A stretch of DNA of 37,221 nt from Planctomycetota bacterium (GTDB lineage: Bacteria; Planctomycetota; Phycisphaerae; UBA1845; Fen-1342). Shown one piece after another: positions 16,009 through 23,300 of this stretch (position 1 is the stretch's first letter; each line of letters opens with the position of its first letter). The stretch covers positions 1 to 37,221 of the forward strand of contig JAHJAR010000320.1 of the NCBI GenBank assembly GCA_018814045.1. The letters are read 5' to 3'. Both the position numbers and the translations under genes were made by a program. The notes beneath the pieces are model-generated. The model did no database searches. It saw only the letters and a program-made list of their open reading frames with translations, and was not told where the DNA came from.

Positions 16009-19000
16009 ATGGCTGAGAGCAAGACCACCGGCCGCACGCCGGAGCACATACCTGATTATGTTTCCGGCGGCCACGATTGGCGGCTGGGGCGGTTTCCGAA
16101 CCTCATGCTGCGAAGGGTGGAGGAGATCCTGCTTGTATCGAGCGCGTATGACTCGTTTATCCTCGAAGAGGACGGGTTGCTGACAGAGCTGATTTCCTCG
16201 GAGTACGTGGACCTGGGGCTGACGCACGCCCCGACCGTGACGCGCGTGTCGTCCGGCGAAGAGGCGCTGGCGGCGATCCGCAGCGGACGGTTCGATCTGG
16301 TGATCACCATGCTGCGGCTGGGGGACATGGATATCGCCAAGTTTGGTCAGGCGGTGCGCGAGGTGGCGCCCGAGCTGCCCGTGGTGTTGCTCGTGGCGAC
16401 CGACTGGGAGTTGGCGCCCTTCGCGGAAGCAGGTGTCCGCCTGAACGTCGCCAGCACGTACGTCTGGCACGGCGACGCCAAGGTGTTTCTGGCGATCATC
16501 AAGGTGCTTGAAGATCGCTGGAACGCCGAGCACGACGCGCGGGTCGGCGGGGTGGGCATGATCATCCTGGTCGAGGATTCGGTACGTTTTCGCTCTTCGT
16601 TGTTGCCGATCATGTACACCGAGCTGGTGAAGCAAACCCGCGCGGTGATGGCCGATGGAATCAACCGCATGCACAAGATGCTGCGCATGCGGGCGCGCCC
16701 CAAGATCCTGGTGGCCGAAACGTACGAGCAGGGGCTGGAGTATTACCGCCGCTTCCGCAAGCACCTGTTCGGCGTGATTGCGGACGTGCGTTTTCCGCGC
16801 GGCGGCCAGCAGGACCCACACGCCGGGCTGGATTTCATCCGTGAAGTGAAGGCGGACAATCCAGACGTGCCCGCGCTGTTGCAGTCGTCGGAACCGGGCA
16901 ACCGCGCGTTGGCCGAGTCGATTGGCGTGCAGTTCCTGCACAAGCGCTCCAGTACGCTGCTACAGGACGTACGCGACTTCATGATGCACAACTTCGGGTT
17001 TGGTGACTTTGTCTTCCGGATGCCCGACAGCCGCGAGGTGGCCCGGGTGGCGGACCTGCGGGCAATGGCGCGCGTGCTGCGGGACGTGCCGGCCGAGTCG
17101 CTCGAGTACCACGCGCGGCGCAACCACTTCTCGAACTGGTTGCGGGCGCGGACGGAGTTCGAACTGGCCGGCCGGTTACGCCCGCGCAAGGTGACGGAGT
17201 TCGGCGACCTGGAAGAACTGCGCCGCTATCTGATCCAGGTTTTTCGTGATGCGCTCTGGCAGAACCGGTGCGGCGTGGTGGAGGATTTTGCACGCCAGCG
17301 GTTCGAACCGGGCACGCGGTTTGCGCGCATCGGCGGCGGTTCTCTGGGCGGCAAGGCCCGCGGGTTGGCGTTTGTCGATGCACTGCTGGCCCGGCACAGG
17401 GTGGACCAGGCCTTCGAGGATGTGCGCGTCTACGTGCCGCAATCGGTGGTGATTGGCACGGACGTGTTCGACGCGTTCCTCGAGCTGAATCGCCTGCGGA
17501 TGCTCGCACTGCGCACGACGAACGACGAGTGGATCAAATGGGCCTTTCAGACGGCCGACTTGCCGGAGCGTGTGGTAGTGGATCTGCGTGCCTATCTGGA
17601 AACGGTGCGCGGGCCGCTGGCCGTGCGTTCCTCGAGTCTGCTGGAGGACTCGCAGTACTATCCGTTTGCCGGGATCTACCTAACCCAGATGCTGCGCAAC
17701 AACCACCCGGATGAACGCAAGCGGCTCCAGGAGTTGCAGGACGCGATCAAACTCGTCTATGCCTCGATCTTCTTCAGCGCGTCGCGTCGTTACTTGGAGG
17801 CTACGCCTCATCGCATCGAAGAAGAAAAAATGGCAGTGATCCTGCAACCGGTTGTGGGACGGCAGCGAGGCGACCACTTCTATCCCAGTTTCGCCGGGGC
17901 GGCGCGCTCGTACAACTACTACCCGTTTGGCCACATGAAGCCGGAGGAGGGCGTGGCTTCCGTGGCGCTGGGGCTGGGAATGACGGTGGTCGAGGGTGGC
18001 GAAGCGCTGCGCTTCTGCCCGACTCACCCGCAGGTGCTGCCGCAATTGGCTGACGGGGCCAAGTTCATCAACCAGTCACAACGCGGGTTCTATGCGATTG
18101 ACCTCAGTCCGGCTAAGCAGCGCACGCCGGCCGATGCGGAGCGCAGCACGGTGCGTCTCGATCTGGACGTAGCCGAGGAGCACGGCACCCTGGCGCCGGT
18201 GGGATCGGTCTGGTCGAACGAGAACAACGCGTTCTACGACGGCATCTATCGCGCGGGCGTGCGGGTCGTCACGTTCGCGCATATCCTGAAGTCGGATCTG
18301 TTTCCCCTGGCCGGGATCTTGCGCCGGCTGCTCGAGCTGGGGCGGGCCGGGATGAACGGTCCGGTTGAGATCGAGTTCGCGGCCAACCTCGACACCGATC
18401 CACACGAGTTTGCGGTGCTCCAAATGCGCCCGTGCGCCGGGGCGTGCGTGCGCGAATGCGTCGACGTCGGTCGGTTGCCACAGGAGACCCTGTTGTGTCA
18501 CAGTCCGCAGGCCCTGGGCAACGGCGTGGTCGACACTATCCGTGACGTGATCTACGTGAAGCCGGAGCGCTTCGACACCGCCCGGACGCTGACGATCGCG
18601 AATGAGGTGGGTGAGCTCAACGACGCCCTGCAGGCGGAGCATCGCCACTGCGTGCTGATTGGTCCGGGGCGGTGGGGTTCGACGAACAAGTGGCTGGGCA
18701 TTCCCGTCCAGTGGAGCCAAATCTCCACCGCACGCGTGATCGTGGAAACCACGTTGGAGGACTTCGCTCCGGATCCGTCACAGGGCAGTCATTTCTTCCA
18801 CAACCTGACCTGCTTCGGGATCGCGTATTTGACGGTGAACCCGCAGACCGGGCAGGGTTTCATCGACTGGGCTTGGTTGCAGCAGCAGCCCGTGGCGCGC
18901 GAGACCGAGTTCGTTTGTCACGTCCACTTGGCCGAGCCCTTGGAGGCCCGCCTCGACGGACGCACCTCCGTCGCGGCCGTTCTCAAACGGGCCACGCGTT

Positions 19001-19014
19001 CACGCGCCGAGTGA
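16009..19014 (+). CDS. Double receiver domain fused to PEP/pyruvate-binding (PPDK/PEP-synthase N-terminal) domain
   Basis: 1001-residue multidomain protein. Residues ~38-170 look like a receiver domain, but the phosphoacceptor position in FDLVITMLRLGDMD is Met101. Residues ~183-325 are a second receiver with the expected pocket: ILVEDS (E189, D190), VIADVRFP (D259), QSSEPGN and FLHKRSS (K312). From ~440 comes the ATP-grasp domain of pyruvate phosphate dikinase/PEP synthase: GGGSLGGKARGLAF, GPLAVRSSSLLEDSQYYPFAGIY, MAVILQPVVG, VEIEFAANL and LQMRPC. GPGRWGSTNKWLGIPV marks a C-terminal family region. The swivelling phospho-histidine domain and the PEP-binding TIM barrel are absent, so it cannot be a complete PEP synthase. 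Role unknown: a phosphorelay-controlled ATP-dependent phosphotransferase is a reasonable guess. A sigma54-type activator follows 86 bases downstream. Confidence 0.85.
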   Translation: MAESKTTGRTPEHIPDYVSGGHDWRLGRFPNLMLRRVEEILLVSSAYDSFILEEDGLLTELISSEYVDLGLTHAPTVTRVSSGEEALAAIRSGRFDLVITMLRLGDMDIAKFGQAVREVAPELPVVLLVATDWELAPFAEAGVRLNVASTYVWHGDAKVFLAIIKVLEDRWNAEHDARVGGVGMIILVEDSVRFRSSLLPIMYTELVKQTRAVMADGINRMHKMLRMRARPKILVAETYEQGLEYYRRFRKHLFGVIADVRFPRGGQQDPHAGLDFIREVKADNPDVPALLQSSEPGNRALAESIGVQFLHKRSSTLLQDVRDFMMHNFGFGDFVFRMPDSREVARVADLRAMARVLRDVPAESLEYHARRNHFSNWLRARTEFELAGRLRPRKVTEFGDLEELRRYLIQVFRDALWQNRCGVVEDFARQRFEPGTRFARIGGGSLGGKARGLAFVDALLARHRVDQAFEDVRVYVPQSVVIGTDVFDAFLELNRLRMLALRTTNDEWIKWAFQTADLPERVVVDLRAYLETVRGPLAVRSSSLLEDSQYYPFAGIYLTQMLRNNHPDERKRLQELQDAIKLVYASIFFSASRRYLEATPHRIEEEKMAVILQPVVGRQRGDHFYPSFAGAARSYNYYPFGHMKPEEGVASVALGLGMTVVEGGEALRFCPTHPQVLPQLADGAKFINQSQRGFYAIDLSPAKQRTPADAERSTVRLDLDVAEEHGTLAPVGSVWSNENNAFYDGIYRAGVRVVTFAHILKSDLFPLAGILRRLLELGRAGMNGPVEIEFAANLDTDPHEFAVLQMRPCAGACVRECVDVGRLPQETLLCHSPQALGNGVVDTIRDVIYVKPERFDTARTLTIANEVGELNDALQAEHRHCVLIGPGRWGSTNKWLGIPVQWSQISTARVIVETTLEDFAPDPSQGSHFFHNLTCFGIAYLTVNPQTGQGFIDWAWLQQQPVARETEFVCHVHLAEPLEARLDGRTSVAAVLKRATRSRAE

Positions 19015-19100
19015 CCGTGGCGCAGCACGCGTCGGCAGTCCTGTGACATCGCCGGCCAGCTATCGGGCGGGGGGCGGTTCAGCTTAGAATAATCGGCGTG

Positions 19101-20468
19101 ATGAACCAGGCGTCCAGGCAAACCACCAGAGATGTCATTCTCGACTCGATCGCCGACGGCGTATTCACCGTGGATAGAGAGTGGCGGATTACGTCCTTCA
19201 ACCGGGCGGCTGAGCAGATAACTGGTGTCACGCGGGCGGAGGCCACAGGGCGGCGGTGTTGTGACGTGTTCCGGGCCAGCATCTGCGAGAACGAATGTGC
19301 CTTGAAGGAGGCGCTCCGCTCCGGGCGGCCGATCGTGAACAAGGCCATCTACATCCTCGATGCCGATGGCCAGCGTGTTCCCGTCAGCATTTCGGCCGCA
19401 GCCCTGAAGGATGCCGCTGGCGAGACGATCGGAGGCGTGGAGACCTTCCGGGACCTCAGCCTGGTAGAGGAGTTGCGGAAAGAACTGGCGTCGAAATACA
19501 CCTTCGCAGACATCGTCGGGCGCAGTCCGGCCATGCGGCGGCTTTTTGATCTGCTCCCGCAAGTCGCCGACAGCACCAGCACTGTGCTGATCGAGGGTGC
19601 CAGCGGCACCGGCAAGGAGCTGGTGGCTCGGGCACTGCACAGTCTCTCGCCGCGCCGCGACAAGCGTTTCGTCGCGATCAACTGCGGAGCGCTGCCTGAC
19701 ACGCTGCTGGAATCGGAGTTGTTCGGCTACAAGGCCGGTGCGTTCACAGACGCCCGACGCGATAAGCTCGGACGGCTGGCAGTGGCGGACGGCGGCACGA
19801 TCCTGCTCGACGAGATCGGCGATGTTTCGCCCGCCATGCAGGCCCGGCTGCTCCGCGTCCTCCAGGAGAGAGTGTACGAGCCGCTCGGCGCCGTTGAGCC
19901 AGTGAGCGTGGACGTGCGCGTCGTCGCCGCCACGAACAAGGATCTCAACCGTTTGGTGAAAAAAGGGGTCTTCAGGCAGGATCTGTTCTATCGTGTCAAT
20001 GTGATGCGGCTTAAGCTGCCGGAGCTGCGCGATCGGCGCGAGGATATCCCGTTGCTGGCGGAGCGCTTCATCAGCAAGTTCAACCGCCTCCAGGACAAGG
20101 CCGTGAGCGGCGTGTCGGACGAGGCGCTGGCGCTGCTCATGGAGCACGACTATCCGGGCAACGTGCGCGAGTTGGAGAACATTATCGAGCATGCCTTCGT
20201 GCTCTGCCGCGGGGGTCTGATCGCGCTACACCATCTGCCGGCGTCAGTCCGCGGCGAAAGCGACGCCAAGCCTCGGCGGAGTGAAGCTGCGCTCACGCTG
20301 AAAGCGCTCGAGACGCTGCATATCGCGGACGCCGTCCGTAGGCATGGCGGTAACCGAACCGCCGCGGCGCGCGAGCTAGACATCGATCCCAGCACGCTGT
20401 TCCGCAAAATCAAGTCGCTCGGCATAGAGTTGCCAAGGCCCGGCTCCGAGAGGCCGCAACAGCCCTAG
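19101..20468 (+). CDS. PAS - AAA+ - Fis-type sigma54-dependent transcriptional activator
   Basis: About 455 residues. An N-terminal PAS domain (VILDSIADGVFTVDREWRITSFN onward, in parts) is followed by a cysteine cluster CC..........C...C near residues 53-66, then a sigma54-interaction AAA+ domain: Walker A IEGASGTGKE, ELFGYKAGAFTDARRDK, Walker B TILLDEIGD, sensor region VRVVAATNKDLN, FRQDLFYRVNVMRLKLPELRDR and YPGNVRELENIIEHA. A Fis-type helix-turn-helix closes it (GGNRTAAARELDIDPSTLFRKIK). The sigma54-contact loop reads GAFTDA instead of GAFTGA. No receiver domain is present, so the PAS domain is the likely sensor. GTG 19098 directly precedes ATG 19101; I chose the ATG, with a weak ribosome site. 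The targets are unknown and no good -24/-12 promoter was found in the window. Confidence 0.92.
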   Translation: MNQASRQTTRDVILDSIADGVFTVDREWRITSFNRAAEQITGVTRAEATGRRCCDVFRASICENECALKEALRSGRPIVNKAIYILDADGQRVPVSISAAALKDAAGETIGGVETFRDLSLVEELRKELASKYTFADIVGRSPAMRRLFDLLPQVADSTSTVLIEGASGTGKELVARALHSLSPRRDKRFVAINCGALPDTLLESELFGYKAGAFTDARRDKLGRLAVADGGTILLDEIGDVSPAMQARLLRVLQERVYEPLGAVEPVSVDVRVVAATNKDLNRLVKKGVFRQDLFYRVNVMRLKLPELRDRREDIPLLAERFISKFNRLQDKAVSGVSDEALALLMEHDYPGNVRELENIIEHAFVLCRGGLIALHHLPASVRGESDAKPRRSEAALTLKALETLHIADAVRRHGGNRTAAARELDIDPSTLFRKIKSLGIELPRPGSERPQQP

Positions 20469-20471
20469 TGT

Positions 20472-20515
20472 CGCATATTGCACTACCTCCGGTGCTGATG
20501 GCAGTGCAATTTGCG
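20472..20515. other. Hairpin just 3' of the sigma54-activator gene
   Basis: CGCATATTGCACT (20472-20484) and AGTGCAATTTGCG (20503-20515) form a 13-base stem with one mismatch around an 18-base loop. It begins 4 bases after the activator's stop codon. A second, perfect 14-base palindrome CGGCAGCGCTGCCG lies at 20521-20534. There is no following T-run, so a standard Rho-independent terminator is not supported; a processing or attenuation structure between the activator and the fmdB-like gene is possible. Confidence 0.45.
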
Positions 20516-20647
20516 GCAACCGGCAGCGCTGCCGCGACCAGGCGAGTGGCCAGAAGTGTCTGCTAGTACGGTTGTTATGTGGCCCCGGGCGACGGCGGTA
20601 CGAGGATTGCTGCCCCTGACCGGGCGGTAGCAGGTGAGGTGAGGGTC

Positions 20648-20887
20648 ATGCCCACGTACGAATACGAGTGCGGGCAATGCGGCGATCGGTTTGAGCAGTT
20701 TCAGAACATGTCTGACAAGCCGCTGACGCGCTGCCCCAACTGCGGGGGAGAGGTTCAGAGGCTGATCGGCGCCGGTAGTGCCGTACTGTTCAGGCATAGC
20801 GGTTCCTCCGGTCCGCGGTGTGACCCTGCGCAACCGTGTTGTGGACGCGAGCACCGTGCGACGTTTCGCCGTGTAAGGAGTAGGTGA
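20648..20887 (+). CDS. FmdB-family zinc-ribbon protein
   Basis: 79-residue small protein with an N-terminal zinc ribbon: MPTYEYECGQCGDRFEQFQ has C8 and C11, and CPNCGG has C29 and C32. This is the FmdB/CxxC regulatory-protein family, often described as putative regulators with little functional proof. The C-terminal half has further cysteines (CDPAQPCCG) and is otherwise unstructured-looking. ATG 20648 follows a GAGGTGAGGG ribosome site and starts exactly at the conserved MPTYEYEC; the longer frame from 20579 is not needed. The stop (TGA 20885-20887) overlaps the GTG of the radical SAM gene, suggesting translational coupling. Confidence 0.85.
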   Translation: MPTYEYECGQCGDRFEQFQNMSDKPLTRCPNCGGEVQRLIGAGSAVLFRHSGSSGPRCDPAQPCCGREHRATFRRVRSR

Positions 20888-21840
20888 TCTTGGCGAGCCG
20901 CGATCGACACGTCTTTGGCCCCGTACCTTCGCGTCGCTTGGGGCGTTCATTGGGCATCGACTTAGTGCCGTTTAAGACGTGCTCGTATGATTGCATCTAC
21001 TGCCAACTTGGACGGACGACAGACCGGACCGTTGAACGAAGGGAGTATGTTGCGCTGGACGAAGTCGTGCAGGAACTCGAGTATAGACTGGCAGTCGGAC
21101 CGGCACCCGACTACGTCACGCTCTCGGGATCGGGCGAACCGACTCTGTATTCCCACTTGGCGCCGCTGATCGGGCGTATCAGGAAACTCACAGACCGCCC
21201 CGTCGCCGTGCTGACGAACGGATCGCTGCTGTGGGATCGGCAAGTGCAAGAACCGCTGCTGGAGGCGGATCTTGTTATCCCTTCGCTGGACGCCGGCGAC
21301 GAGGCCACGTTCCAATGGGTGAACCGACCCCACGCGGCTCTCTCTTTCGATCGTGTGGTCGGAGGGATCGAGGAATTCTGCCGGCGGTTTGAGGGAGCGG
21401 TCTGGCTGGAGGTGCTTCTCCTGGATGGCCTCAATGCCGCGGGTGTCCAACTTGCGCGGATCGTCCGTCTGGCTGACCGCATCTCACCTGCCCGCGTGCA
21501 GTTGAACACCGTTACGCGGCCGCCGAGCGAGGAATACGCCCGGCCCCTGCCGCTCGATGAGCTCAACCAAGCCGCTCGGCTCTTCGGAAGCGGCGCCGAG
21601 GTGATTGCGGACTGTCGCATTGCGCACCGGGGTGACTACGAGATTGCGCGGCGGGAGGAGATTCTGGCGTTGTTGCGGCGACGCCCGTGCACGCTGGAGG
21701 ACGTGACTGTGGGGCTGGGAGTGCATGCCAGCGAGGTCGTGAAGCATCTGGATGAGTTGCTCCGGGAGCATGTGCTGGCTTGCGAGAAAAGTGGTACACG
21801 CACATTCTACCGATTGACAGGGCAACAGGCGTCTGAATAG
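20884..21840 (+). CDS. Radical SAM protein (COG0731-like) with C-terminal winged helix
   Basis: 318 residues. The N-terminus VFGPVPSRRLGRSLGIDLVPFKTCSYDCIYCQLG (in parts) carries the CX3CX2C cluster motif (C33, C37, C40) that binds the 4Fe-4S used with S-adenosylmethionine. YVTLSGSGEPTLY and VAVLTNGSLL are radical SAM barrel features. The PVPSRRLGRSLG signature matches the COG0731 group, named after archaeal wyosine synthesis but of unknown function in bacteria. Residues ~240-315 (REEILALLRRRPCTLEDVTV, VVKHLDELLREH) look like a winged helix. The start is uncertain: GTG 20884 is only 3 bases from AAGGAG (20875-20880), while TTG 20890 sits at the better 9-base spacing and would remove two residues. 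Substrate unknown. Confidence 0.87.
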   Translation: MILASRDRHVFGPVPSRRLGRSLGIDLVPFKTCSYDCIYCQLGRTTDRTVERREYVALDEVVQELEYRLAVGPAPDYVTLSGSGEPTLYSHLAPLIGRIRKLTDRPVAVLTNGSLLWDRQVQEPLLEADLVIPSLDAGDEATFQWVNRPHAALSFDRVVGGIEEFCRRFEGAVWLEVLLLDGLNAAGVQLARIVRLADRISPARVQLNTVTRPPSEEYARPLPLDELNQAARLFGSGAEVIADCRIAHRGDYEIARREEILALLRRRPCTLEDVTVGLGVHASEVVKHLDELLREHVLACEKSGTRTFYRLTGQQASE

Positions 21841-21884
21841 ACCAGGCGTGCGGCGCGCTCGGCCGGGGATGGCGAAGGCGCCGC

Positions 21885-22013
21885 GTATTCGTAGCGCTGC
21901 CGGCCGAGGGCGTTGCTCTTGACATCCTGGTTGAGAGACTCGTCGGGGTTCAACTCCGGACTGTACCCAAGAAGGAGGGACGGCACGACCTTCTTGCGGT
22001 TGGCTGCCGGCCA
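21885..22013 (-). pseudogene. IS630-family transposase fragment (C-terminal DDE region)
   Basis: Read on the minus strand, these bases give W-P-A-A-N-R-K-K-V-V, then GYSPELNPDESLNQDVKSNA and LGRQRYEY. PELNPDE.LNQDVKSNA is the hallmark around the last catalytic acidic residue of IS630/Tc1-mariner transposases. Only ~43 codons are recognisable; the flanking sequence in the same frame loses similarity, there is no start, the expected FFLP before the motif has decayed to SLLL, and no terminal repeats or TA duplications could be identified. It sits between the convergent ends of the radical SAM gene and carA, in a 254-base gap that otherwise shows nothing. It is a dead remnant of an old insertion. 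Confidence 0.82.
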
Positions 22014-22094
22014 ACTGCGGAAGCTGAAGCGTGGCCGGGTGCGGACTCAGCGCGGCCGTTGTCGCTGGCTCTGTGTTCAGCTCCCGGCGTCATC

Positions 22095-23300
22095 CTACCG
22101 ACGCGGCGAACGGTGGTCGGCCTCAGGACCTCCGCACGGAACGTGATAGGCAACGTTTGAAGGAGCCGGTTCGATGGATGCAGACTTCCGCGCGGCGACT
22201 GTTTGAGTGAACTGCCGGAACATGTAGCAGGAGTCGTGTGGGCCCGGGCTGGCCTCGGGGTGAAACTGTACGGCGACGATATCCGTAGCGCGGTGGGTAA
22301 ACCCCTCTACGCTGCCGTCGTTCAGGCTGACGTGCGTGACCTCGCCCCCCACACGCTCGAGCGACTCGGCGTCCACCGCGAAGCCGTGATTCTGGCTGGT
22401 AATCGCCACGCTGCCGGTCGTCCGGTCCAGCACCGGGAGGTTCACGCCGTGATGGCCGAAGGCAAGCTTGTACGTCTTGGCGCCCAGCGCCAGCGCGAGC
22501 AACTGGTGCCCCAGGCAGATGCCGAAGACCGGAAGCCGCCCAAGCAGGGCGCGCAGCGTCCCCACCGTGCCGCTGACCGCGGCGGGATCGCCCGGGCCAT
22601 TGCCGGCCACGAGCCCGTCCGGTGCGAGAGCGAGGATTTCCTCCGGCGTCGCCTGCGCCGGTGCGAGCGTGACGCGGCAACCGGCCTTGGCCAACAGCCG
22701 CGGAATGTTGTGCTTGATACCGCAGTCGATCGCGACGATATGGCATGTTGGCGCGTCGGGTTCAGCGGTGGCAGACGCCGCCCCGTTTGCCGAGCGGGGC
22801 CAGGCTGCAGCCACGGCCGGCGTGACCTCGTTCACGAGGTTCGATCCCGCCATCGGTACCACCGCGCGGGCCTGCCTGACCAGTTCGAGATCGTCGAGCG
22901 TCTCCGTCGAGATCACGCCGCGTAGTGCTCCTTGCGTGCGAATGCGGCGGGTCACGGCGCGCGTGTCGACGCCGACAATCCCCGTGACCCCGTGCCGGCT
23001 CAGGAACTCCGACAGTCCGCCGGTGGCCCGGAAGCTGCTTGGTCGGAGTGGTAGCTCCTTGAGGACTACGCCGGACAGGTGCGGCTGGGCAGACTCGAAG
23101 TCTTCGGTGTTGACCCCGTAATTGCCCTGGAGCGGAAAGGTCATGGTGACAATCTGGCCGCAGTAGGACGGGTAGGTGAAGACCTCTTGATAGCCGGTCA
23201 TCGCCGTGTTGAAGACGACCTCGCCGGTTCGTGTGCTGGTGGCACCGACCGACGTGCCGGTGAAGACGGCTCCATCCTCGAGCGCGAGCTTGGCGATCAT
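22095..23300 (-). CDS. carA: Carbamoyl-phosphate synthase small (glutaminase) subunit
   Basis: Hydrolyses glutamine and channels ammonia to CarB for carbamoyl phosphate, which feeds arginine and pyrimidine synthesis. The N-terminal CPSase domain shows [37 protein letters not shown] and [12 protein letters not shown]. The class I amidotransferase has the nucleophile in [17 protein letters not shown] and the His/Glu pair in [14 protein letters not shown]. The 401 residues are slightly longer than usual because of a ~30-residue tail rich in Pro, Ser and Arg. ATG 23300 overlaps the carB stop (ATGA), so it is last in the operon and translationally coupled to carB. That order, carB before carA, is the reverse of the usual carAB. 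The larger frame reaching 23687 lies inside carB and is not used. Confidence 0.95.
   Translation of the reverse strand: MIAKLALEDGAVFTGTSVGATSTRTGEVVFNTAMTGYQEVFTYPSYCGQIVTMTFPLQGNYGVNTEDFESAQPHLSGVVLKELPLRPSSFRATGGLSEFLSRHGVTGIVGVDTRAVTRRIRTQGALRGVISTETLDDLELVRQARAVVPMAGSNLVNEVTPAVAAAWPRSANGAASATAEPDAPTCHIVAIDCGIKHNIPRLLAKAGCRVTLAPAQATPEEILALAPDGLVAGNGPGDPAAVSGTVGTLRALLGRLPVFGICLGHQLLALALGAKTYKLAFGHHGVNLPVLDRTTGSVAITSQNHGFAVDAESLERVGGEVTHVSLNDGSVEGFTHRATDIVAVQFHPEASPGPHDSCYMFRQFTQTVAARKSASIEPAPSNVAYHVPCGGPEADHRSPRR

Noticed and set aside
20461-20485. Possible sigma54 (-24/-12) promoter before the fmdB-like gene
   Set aside because: TTGCA is present but the upstream element matches the TGGCACG consensus at only about three positions.
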